Positions 31,603 to 38,376 of a stretch of 38,376 nt of DNA are shown one piece after another (the stretch's first letter is position 1; each line of letters opens with the position of its first letter). Position numbers and translations under genes: made by a program. The stretch covers positions 1 through 38,376 of the forward strand of contig URUK01000023.1 in the NCBI GenBank assembly GCA_900551055.1, read 5' to 3'. This DNA is from an uncultured Prevotella sp. (lineage in GTDB: Bacteria; Bacteroidota; Bacteroidia; Bacteroidales; Bacteroidaceae). The notes beneath the pieces were generated by a model that saw only the letters and a list, made by a program, of their open reading frames with translations, was not told where the DNA came from and searched no databases.

Positions 31603-33327
31603 TTACTTCACCACCTTCACCGTATTCACGCCATTCTTCACTATGAGCAGGCCGGTAGCCGGAACGTCCTCAAGGCGGTATTCGGCTGCCGGAGCGGTGT
31701 AGACAAGCACTCCGTCAGCAGTGTATACGCGCACTGTGCCGTCGCCTGCGGCCGCGCCTGCATTGACGCTTTCAATGCCGGTGGTCCATCCGCCTTTGCC
31801 CTCCTCAACGCTTGCAGAGCCGTTGCGTATCGTAAGGATGTAGTTGTTTACGATGTTCTCGTTGCTGTGTACGGGCTGCCAGTCGGTCTCCGTAGTGGCT
31901 TTCGATGCCAGGTAGACACGGTAAGTGCCGTCAGGCAGCCCGGCGATGCTTACCGTGTTGCCTATGTGGCTGTAACCGCCAAGGTATCCCATAATGTTGC
32001 TGACCCCTGTGGTTACTTCCATTTCGGTGAGCACCGTTGCCGTTCCGCCGTCTACGGGTTCGGCCAGCAGGCCGAGGTTGCCCTCAAAGTCTTCGGCATC
32101 AAGATTGTACAGCTGCGTAGCTTGGAATGTAAGTTGCGTGCCATTTACGGTCACGGTGAAGCTTCCCTCGATGTCTTGCAGCGCCCAGTCGAGCAGTCCC
32201 CACTGCGACGTGTACGGTATTTCGGGCTGTCCTCCGGGGTGCATCACCACCATGCTTTGCTGATATGAGTACGAGCCGCCGGTTGACGAGTTGAGCAATG
32301 CAACGTCAAAATATCCGTTGCCGGAGCCGCTCCATCCCCAGTTGACATGCACTAAACCCTCCTCGTTGTAGCCGTCGAAGACGAAGGCGTGGCCGGCTTC
32401 CTGCGCCGTCACTCCGCCGTAATAAACGGGGCGGCCGTTGCTGATTTCATCGAAAATCATGTCCATCCACTGCTCCGTGGAGTAAACGTCGCGCGTGTAG
32501 AGCTTTGCGGCGTAGCCGAAATACTGGTTAGCCGCCAGTGCCACATTATAATCGAAAGCTCCGCTGCCGCCAACGAGTGCCGTGCCATAGCTCATCTCGA
32601 CTGCCACGCCGCAGTGAAGCATAAGCGTAGCTACGGCGTTGGCCTGCGTCGTGTTGTAGCTGCCCGTGGTGTATGTGGGCAGCATGTTGTCCCAGTCGTA
32701 GGCACTATTGAAGCTGACTGCGAGCCTCTTGCCGTTGGTTGACGGGTCTTCAGATTCTATGATGTAGTTTTTTCCGCCTGTTCCTCTTGTCGGCGACCTG
32801 TGGTAATACATTATTTGAGCCATCGCCGTGGCCACGCAGCCGGTGTAGACGGTCGCCCCGAGCCTTTGGCTTACAATGTTGTTGTAAGGCGCCGACTGGT
32901 CCCACTCCGACACCATGAGGGGCTCTACGGCCTCGGGATACGAGCTGCTGCGCATCTCGGCGGCGCTGACGGTCTGCCCGCCGCTTGCAAGCCGTTGCGT
33001 CATGGCCTCGTCGGCGGCTTCCATCCACCACAGCATTGCCGGTGGCAAGTTGTCCGTCGAGAACTCCCTGTCTGAATAACCTATCACCGCATTGAACTCG
33101 TCGTCGTTGGCGATGACGGCAAATCCGCCCGTCTTGTAGCCAAGCACGGTGTATTGTCTGCCCTGCTTCATCACTTCAAGCTGCGCCGAGCCGCCGCGTG
33201 TCGCCGCCACCGGCTGCACCTTCAGTGCGCTTTCGGCTGCCGACTTCATCTGCGACAGGCTGCGCGGAGCCGCCGTCACCATGGCAGAAGCAAGCAGGAA
33301 AGACAGTGAGAATAATAGTTTTTTCAT
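31603..33327 (-). CDS. C10 family cysteine peptidase (streptopain/interpain-like)
   Basis: A secreted papain-fold protease of 574 residues. The signal peptide is at about 1-20 (MKKLLFSLSFLLASAMVTAA), followed by an inhibitory prodomain (about 21-130) and the catalytic domain with Cys164 (YTGCVATAMAQIM), His313 (EAGHAFVFDGY) and Asn329-Trp330 (VNWGWSGSGNGYFD). After about residue 360 come beta-rich regions and a tail (VRVYTADGVLVY...TGLLIVKNG...VKVVK) like type IX sorting signals. ATG 33339 is also possible, but MKKLLF gives the standard signal peptide. It is downstream of the SusCD-lipoprotein genes but separated from them by a terminator, so it may have its own weak promoter or depend on read-through. 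C10 proteases degrade host or dietary proteins. Confidence 0.92.
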   Translation of the reverse strand: MKKLLFSLSFLLASAMVTAAPRSLSQMKSAAESALKVQPVAATRGGSAQLEVMKQGRQYTVLGYKTGGFAVIANDDEFNAVIGYSDREFSTDNLPPAMLWWMEAADEAMTQRLASGGQTVSAAEMRSSSYPEAVEPLMVSEWDQSAPYNNIVSQRLGATVYTGCVATAMAQIMYYHRSPTRGTGGKNYIIESEDPSTNGKRLAVSFNSAYDWDNMLPTYTTGSYNTTQANAVATLMLHCGVAVEMSYGTALVGGSGAFDYNVALAANQYFGYAAKLYTRDVYSTEQWMDMIFDEISNGRPVYYGGVTAQEAGHAFVFDGYNEEGLVHVNWGWSGSGNGYFDVALLNSSTGGSYSYQQSMVVMHPGGQPEIPYTSQWGLLDWALQDIEGSFTVTVNGTQLTFQATQLYNLDAEDFEGNLGLLAEPVDGGTATVLTEMEVTTGVSNIMGYLGGYSHIGNTVSIAGLPDGTYRVYLASKATTETDWQPVHSNENIVNNYILTIRNGSASVEEGKGGWTTGIESVNAGAAAGDGTVRVYTADGVLVYTAPAAEYRLEDVPATGLLIVKNGVNTVKVVK

Positions 33328-33361
33328 ACTTTGTGGCATTGATTAAAGAATGTTAGTTATG

Positions 33362-33402
33362 AAAAAAGACAAGGCATACCCACTTGTATGGATATGCCTT
33401 GT
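33362..33402 (-). terminator. Rho-independent terminator after the Calx-beta lipoprotein gene
   Basis: On the minus strand ACAAGGCATA (33393-33402) pairs with TATGCCTTGT (33369-33378), followed by CTTTTTT (T-tract 33362-33367). It begins 16 bases after the lipoprotein stop and closes the susC-susD-lipoprotein unit. Confidence 0.85.
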
Positions 33403-33417
33403 GCTTATGAGAGACTG

Positions 33418-34353
33418 TTATTGACGTGTCATAGTGATGTCATAAATAGCACTGAACCATCCGAAGTTGGGGTCAACCAAGTACAATGTAGCACCTTCAG
33501 GGAATGTGATGGTGTCAGGAACACCGCCACTCTCTGACAAAGTCCATGTAGCTGTCACCTCGCCTTGCCATGTTATACTCTGTCCGTCAGGAGTGTCCGT
33601 ACCCCATGTCCAGTTATATACGCCTCCATAAGAAGCTATCAGGTCGCCAAGCACGAAGCCGAGAGTTCCCTGCATGCTGTCCATGTCGAACGTGTAGTGG
33701 AAGCGCCAGTTGCAGTCTACCGATATGCCGATATTGAACATTCCCACGCTTGATGCCGAAAGGTAGTTCTCATAGTCGGGGTCGTTTTCCGAAGCGGCGG
33801 TTATTTCCACATCGGCTGTGTAGTCCTGCTCGCCTACCACATAGCCTTCGTCGTTCGTGACTGGCTCCTTTGCGTTGATCGTCCATGTTCCTGCAAACGC
33901 ACGGTAGAAGTCGCCGTCGTTGTCACTGATGGTTACGGTTGTCTGCTGTGTGGTTATTTCAGCTCCTTCGGCAGAAGTTATTGTCAGTGTAAACTGACGG
34001 TCGTCGTTGATTTCACGGTCGTCGATAACCTTTACTTCAACGTTGATTGTGCCTGTGCTAAGCGTGTCGGCGTTGAGGTTGAGCGTCTTGTCGGTTATCA
34101 TGTAGTGAGTGCCCTCAACGGCGTTCTCTGTTCCGGCCGGCGCAGCTTCTATTACGACACGCACCGGGCCGTTGCGGTGGCCGCTCACGGCGATTGGAAT
34201 CTGTGCATAACCTGCTGTTTCGTCAATGGTGACGGCGTTGCTCTCAAAGCCTACGGTGCATTCCCTTGTGTTCACGTCGTTGTCATCCTCGGAGCACGAG
34301 GTGAAGAACGGCGTGGCCACCGCCAAGAGCATTAATAGTTTTATGTATTTCAT
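33418..34353 (-). CDS. Calx-beta domain lipoprotein of the SusCD locus
   Basis: A 311-residue lipoprotein with lipobox TPFFTSC and acylated Cys20 followed by SEDDND, a pattern that often directs surface exposure in Bacteroidota. A Calx-beta-like domain spans about 32-145 (PIAVSGHRNGPVRVVIEAAP, DDREINDDRQFTLTI). The C-terminal half (about 150-311) is beta-rich with Trp-rich strands (YNWTWGTDTPDG) and is not recognised. Its place after susD is that of SusE/SusF-type surface binding proteins, so ligand capture for the SusCD complex is inferred. It lies 73 bases after susD and ends at a strong terminator. Confidence 0.82.
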   Translation of the reverse strand: MKYIKLLMLLAVATPFFTSCSEDDNDVNTRECTVGFESNAVTIDETAGYAQIPIAVSGHRNGPVRVVIEAAPAGTENAVEGTHYMITDKTLNLNADTLSTGTINVEVKVIDDREINDDRQFTLTITSAEGAEITTQQTTVTISDNDGDFYRAFAGTWTINAKEPVTNDEGYVVGEQDYTADVEITAASENDPDYENYLSASSVGMFNIGISVDCNWRFHYTFDMDSMQGTLGFVLGDLIASYGGVYNWTWGTDTPDGQSITWQGEVTATWTLSESGGVPDTITFPEGATLYLVDPNFGWFSAIYDITMTRQ

Positions 34354-34426
34354 TAGTTTGTACGTTTATGTTTTGTTTTACAAGGCGGACAGGCATGTGC
34401 GTGCATGCCTGCCGCCGTTTGCTTTT

Positions 34427-35947
34427 TTAATATCCGGGATTTTGCACAATCCTGTCGGTAAGGTCGATCTCGTTCTGCGGTATCGGCCATGTCATGCGGT
34501 CAGAGTCCGCAGGGCGCGTAAGGCTTGTCGTGGTCGAACCGGGCGTGAGGCAGAGGCTTTCGTTCTGTGCTTCGCCGCGCTCCATTGCGATGTGCCAGCG
34601 CTTGATATCAAACATACGGGTGCCTTCGCCAAGCATTTCACGTGTACGTTCATCCATGATTTCCTGCATGATGGCGTCCCTGCTTGCGAATGTCTGGTCT
34701 TGATAGCCTCTGATGCGGTTTCTCTCCAGCTCGTTGAGATAGTAGGCGGCCCTTGTCAGGTTGTTGTCATTGCCGTTTGCCAGTTGGGCGTATGCCTCAG
34801 CTGCGATGAGGTACATCTCTGCAATTCGGAAAACTTTAGGCTCTATCACACCACGTGAGTCGGTTGTTCCATTATAAAGTCGCGTTTCCAATGGGATTTT
34901 ATTAAATCCAAATACTGTTCCACTTGTTCCAGTCGTAGTGGTAATGTCGAGGGTGTTGAAGTAAACACTCCTACGATAATCATTAGCACTATACAAGTCA
35001 AGAAGCGTCTGTGTTGGAACGAAATCCGGATTGCGGTCTACAGGTTGATAGTATATGGTATTTCCGGAAACGAACTGATTGGGGTCTCCTATAGCCAGTT
35101 GGAGGATTGTTTCCATGCCTCCGTCATTACTCCACAAGTCTGTAAGGTCGCTGACACTTGACGCGAGGATGTAGTTTCCGCCGTCGACAAGACTTGCCGC
35201 ATAGCTTGCCGCGTTTGTGTAATCGTCCTTGGCAAGGGCTGCACGCGCACGGAGCGCCGTTATCGCGTCGACTGTTATCCTGTCGCTGCTTATTGCGCCG
35301 GCCGTCGTTATGTAAAGGGCCGCGCTGTCAAGGTCTTCCTCTATCTGTGCGTATGTTTCGTTGAGCGTCTTTCGCGCCGGATAAGTTGACGGGTCGGAAG
35401 ACGGTGCGTAGTCAAGGCGGTAAGAAACGCCGCTGTTCGCGTTGTCGGCTGTTGACTCCTCATAATCTGCGCAGAAGTATTGCGACAGCATGAAGAGGCA
35501 GTAAGCGCGTGCAAAGAATGAGTCGCCCTTGGCTGCACGTGCTATAGCCATGCCTTCTTCGTCGAACGTGCTGGCATCGGAAAAGTCGCAGCTGTTGTAG
35601 CCCTGTATGATGAAGTTGGCGCGTGCGATCACCGCCTGGTAGTTGCCGTACACCGTGCTGACATACGAATTTTGCGGAGTGAAGTCCCAGCGGTACATGT
35701 CGCCGAAAGTGTTTGAATTACCAACCAAAGCATGGAATTCGTCACTTTGCACGTCTGATGCTGTATAGAACGCTGTACCTCCCACTGAAGAACGCAGTCC
35801 GCTGTAAAGACCGTTACGCATAGCTCTAAAATCATCAGGTGTCATCAGTGCTTCTTCTTCAGGGATTGTTCCGGCGGGCATTGTATCCATATCGCACGAT
35901 GTAACAAGCCCAACAGTCAGAGCAAGTAATAAATATATCTTTTTCAT
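34427..35947 (-). CDS. SusD/RagB family nutrient-binding lipoprotein
   Basis: A 506-residue outer-membrane lipoprotein that caps the SusC channel and captures substrate. Lipobox GLVTSC with Cys18. The N-terminal TPR-rich part contains MRNGLYSGLRSS and FFARAYCLFMLSQYF. The C-terminal RagB/SusD part contains RIAEMYLIAAEAYAQLANG, ELERNRIRGY, MDERTREMLGEGTRMFDIKR and the ending WPIPQNEIDL...NPGY. It is 21 bases downstream of susC. The stretch around 34850-35120 uses visibly more A/T-ending codons than the rest. Confidence 0.95.
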   Translation of the reverse strand: MKKIYLLLALTVGLVTSCDMDTMPAGTIPEEEALMTPDDFRAMRNGLYSGLRSSVGGTAFYTASDVQSDEFHALVGNSNTFGDMYRWDFTPQNSYVSTVYGNYQAVIARANFIIQGYNSCDFSDASTFDEEGMAIARAAKGDSFFARAYCLFMLSQYFCADYEESTADNANSGVSYRLDYAPSSDPSTYPARKTLNETYAQIEEDLDSAALYITTAGAISSDRITVDAITALRARAALAKDDYTNAASYAASLVDGGNYILASSVSDLTDLWSNDGGMETILQLAIGDPNQFVSGNTIYYQPVDRNPDFVPTQTLLDLYSANDYRRSVYFNTLDITTTTGTSGTVFGFNKIPLETRLYNGTTDSRGVIEPKVFRIAEMYLIAAEAYAQLANGNDNNLTRAAYYLNELERNRIRGYQDQTFASRDAIMQEIMDERTREMLGEGTRMFDIKRWHIAMERGEAQNESLCLTPGSTTTSLTRPADSDRMTWPIPQNEIDLTDRIVQNPGY

Positions 35948-35968
35948 TGTCTGTATTCTTATATTTAA

Positions 35969-38376
35969 TTATAATGTAAGTTGAATTCCGAACGAATACT
36001 GGCGAGTGTTAGGATAGTCACCTATTGTCGAATACGAGTCAACTTCCGGGTCGTAACCGTTATACGGAGTGATTGTGAACAAGTTACGGCCTACGAAATA
36101 GATTTTTGCTCCTTTGAGGAAGTGTGTGGCGTCCATCCATTTCTTTGGGAAGGTGTACGACAGCTGCAAGAATTTCAATCGAATGAATGTCGCGTTTTCA
36201 ATGAGGCTCGTGTCGAACTGACGCTGGCAGTTTGCAGCCGCGATGTTGGTCACGTCGCCAGGCTCCATCCACATGTCAAGCATTGCAGTGCTCTGGTTCC
36301 CATCTGTTGCGAATGCAGGGTTCTCTACAAAGTAGCGGTCGTTGTTCATCATGTAGCGGTCGAACATCCCGGTGAACTGCATGTCAAGCTGGATGCCTTT
36401 CCATGAAAGGGTGGTTGAAAGTCCGGCCGACCAAGGAGCAATAACGCTCTTGCCTGTCATCACGCGGTTGTCCTCAGAATATATCTTAGTCTCGTTGCCG
36501 TCCTTGTCGAGCCATACCGTCTGTCCGTCGGCAGGGTCTACGTGGCTCCAGCGCACGTAATAAAGCTCACCGTATGGATGCCCCTTCTCAAGGTGTACAA
36601 GGTCGGTAACGTCATAACTGTCAATGTTGTTGAACAGCTTGGTTATCTCGTTCTTGTTGTAATTGAAGTTCAGGTTCACGTTCCAGTACCAGTCCTTGGT
36701 TTTGATAATGTCCGCACTTATGTTCACGTCAACACCACGGTTGTACATCTCGCCCACATTGCCCCAACCGCTTGAGAAGCCTGTGGTATAAGAATAAGGA
36801 ATCTGCATGAGCATGTCGGAAGTAACCTTGTTGTAGAACTCGACATCGAAAGAAATCTTGTCAAGAACCCTTCCGCTAAGTCCGACATTGAATGTCTTTA
36901 CTGTCTCCCATGACAGGTTCGGGTTAGACGCGTTGGCAATAGCTGTACCAGAGCTGCCGTCACCTGCACCATACGAAGGTGTTGAGCCTACCAAGCCTAA
37001 ATACATATATGGATCAATACCCGAGTTGCCGGTTGAACCATAGCTAACCTTCAGCTGAAGATCATTGAGCCAGCTTCTTGTAGACTGCATGAACTTCTCG
37101 TTGGTGATGTTCCACATTGCTGCAATAGCACCGAACGTACCCCAACGGTGATCCTTTGCGAAGAGCGAAGAGCCGTCGCGACGGATTGAAGCATCGAGGA
37201 AATAACGGTCGTCATAATTGTAGTTGAGCATTCCGAACCAAGAGTTGCGCACTTCGTCAGACATGTTTTGCGCTACTGTAGGAATATAATCTGCCGTAGC
37301 CGGTGCATCAGACAATGTAAGGAGACGATTGTCTGTGTAGCCGGTTGCTTGGGCAGTGAAATCTCCTGTGTTCATATTCATTGACTCCTGGCCGGCAAGT
37401 ATGGTTACGTGATGGTCACGCAGGAAGTCGAACTTGTATTCAACAGTGTTGGTTACAGTCCAGCGGTAAACACGTGAGAATTGTTCTGCCACCAAGCCTG
37501 TTTGTGCGAACGACACATCCGGAGTTACATAACATTTTGCAGACAGACGATAATCGTTCCAATCAAGACCTAATGCCGAACGGATATTAAGTCCCTTAAT
37601 AGGATTGATATTGACAAAAGCGTTTTCGTTTATACGAACCTGCGTTCTGTGGCTGGGCTGGATTTCTGAAAGATAATACGGGTTGTAGCTTCCGTCCCAC
37701 CAGATGTTCAGCCTGTCTCCATATCCTTCGAAGGTGCTGTTTGCCCAATCATTGCGGTCAAGTCCTATAACCTCATAGTATGGCTGTGTCGGCAAAGCTG
37801 TACGTGCGACAAAGGTCTTGTTGCCCGGTGAATTAGCCTCCCCACTCGTGCTGTATGCCGCAGTCTTGGTTTTTGTATAGGCAAGGTTGGTGTTTGAACC
37901 GATTTTCAGCCAAGGGGTCACGTTGATTTCAAGGTTGGCACGCAATGTCTCACGGCGCATATCCGAATCGTCCATGATACCTTCTGCCTGATAATGGCCG
38001 TAAGACAAAAGGTATGACAAGTTGCTTGAACCGCCGCGCACGCTAACGTCCACCTGTGAAGTTGGCTTCGTTCCTCCAAAAAGTTTGTCTGTCCAGTCCG
38101 TGCCGATGTTATACCTTCTATAATAATCTTTTTGTGCTTGGAAATTTGCATCGTTGGCTAAAGACGGTGTCAACATTTCTTGGAAGTCAAGCCATTGGTT
38201 CGCATTCATCATTTCAAGCCTGTCTGAAGCAAGTTCAGACAATCCGTATTGTGCAGAAATCGTAACGGTTGGAGCTTCACCGAAATCACCTTTCTTCGAT
38301 GTTATGATAACAACGCCGTTAGCCGCGCGCGAACCGTAGATGGCCGTCGACGACGCGTCCTTCAGCACCGTGATGT
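35969..38376 (-). CDS. SusC/RagA family TonB-dependent receptor, N-terminus outside the window
   Basis: An outer-membrane import channel for glycan or peptide oligomers, paired with SusD. About 802 residues are visible. The frame is open to the right edge (ITVLKDASSTAIYGSRAANG), which is the end of the plug domain, so about 200 residues with the signal peptide, carboxypeptidase-like domain and most of the plug are missing. The remaining part is the 22-strand barrel with typical segments (FGAIAAMWNITNEKF, LKVSYGSTGNSGIDPYMYLG) and the C-terminal TRQYSFGIQLTL ending in an aromatic/hydrophobic strand. The sequence does not reveal whether the cargo is carbohydrate or peptide. Confidence 0.95.
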   Translation of the reverse strand, partial: ITVLKDASSTAIYGSRAANGVVIITSKKGDFGEAPTVTISAQYGLSELASDRLEMMNANQWLDFQEMLTPSLANDANFQAQKDYYRRYNIGTDWTDKLFGGTKPTSQVDVSVRGGSSNLSYLLSYGHYQAEGIMDDSDMRRETLRANLEINVTPWLKIGSNTNLAYTKTKTAAYSTSGEANSPGNKTFVARTALPTQPYYEVIGLDRNDWANSTFEGYGDRLNIWWDGSYNPYYLSEIQPSHRTQVRINENAFVNINPIKGLNIRSALGLDWNDYRLSAKCYVTPDVSFAQTGLVAEQFSRVYRWTVTNTVEYKFDFLRDHHVTILAGQESMNMNTGDFTAQATGYTDNRLLTLSDAPATADYIPTVAQNMSDEVRNSWFGMLNYNYDDRYFLDASIRRDGSSLFAKDHRWGTFGAIAAMWNITNEKFMQSTRSWLNDLQLKVSYGSTGNSGIDPYMYLGLVGSTPSYGAGDGSSGTAIANASNPNLSWETVKTFNVGLSGRVLDKISFDVEFYNKVTSDMLMQIPYSYTTGFSSGWGNVGEMYNRGVDVNISADIIKTKDWYWNVNLNFNYNKNEITKLFNNIDSYDVTDLVHLEKGHPYGELYYVRWSHVDPADGQTVWLDKDGNETKIYSEDNRVMTGKSVIAPWSAGLSTTLSWKGIQLDMQFTGMFDRYMMNNDRYFVENPAFATDGNQSTAMLDMWMEPGDVTNIAAANCQRQFDTSLIENATFIRLKFLQLSYTFPKKWMDATHFLKGAKIYFVGRNLFTITPYNGYDPEVDSYSTIGDYPNTRQYSFGIQLTL

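Overview
The window is chromosomal DNA from a Bacteroidota bacterium, most likely Prevotella or a close relative. Evidence: a SusC/SusD pair, a hybrid two-component regulator, a C10 cysteine protease, an S46 dipeptidyl-peptidase, C-terminal tails like type IX secretion signals, and promoters of the Bacteroidota form (TTTG, about 19 bases, TAnnTTTG) instead of sigma-70 boxes. Genus is inference. No rRNA, tRNA, CRISPR array, transposase or phage gene was seen.

Layout. 285-4962 (minus): metH then metF, a methionine/one-carbon operon. 5509-8708 (plus): a fused SpmA/SpmB-type membrane protein, a small AT-richer four-helix-bundle gene between inverted repeats, and a polysaccharide flippase. 8856-17790 (plus): an S46 peptidase of the DPP7 type, gpmI, and a 1405-residue acyl-CoA dehydratase activase-like fusion. 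17925-19721: a small antitoxin-like gene (minus) divergent from ung (plus), then a DUF3109 Cys-rich protein (plus). 19935-25754 (minus): rhamnogalacturonan acetylesterase then pectin methylesterase, a two-gene pectin operon. 26326-31134 (minus): an AraC regulator followed by a hybrid two-component regulator that lacks its ATPase domain. 31603-38376 (minus): susC (cut by the right edge), susD, a Calx-beta lipoprotein and a C10 protease.

The right half (19935-38376) reads as one nutrient-acquisition region, with outer-membrane import, surface lipoproteins, secreted esterases and protease, and two regulators. Whether the SusCD pair serves pectin or peptides cannot be decided from the sequence.

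The intergenic DNA is unusual. Nearly every longer gap is built from a few short repeat families: (A) AAAAGGCC...GGCCTTTT hairpins that resemble bidirectional terminators; (B) CTCCCTCCC/GGGAGGG palindromes, usually joined to (C) AT-rich ATAAGGCC-type repeats; (D) long perfect inverted repeats with arms of 39-42 bases; (E) CCGCATAACC repeats; (F) GGTGAGAA repeats; and a tandem promoter-carrying repeat upstream of gpmI and the SpmAB-like gene. The best candidates for something new are the ATPase-less hybrid regulator, the promoter-bearing repeat, and the inverted-repeat-bounded four-helix-bundle gene.
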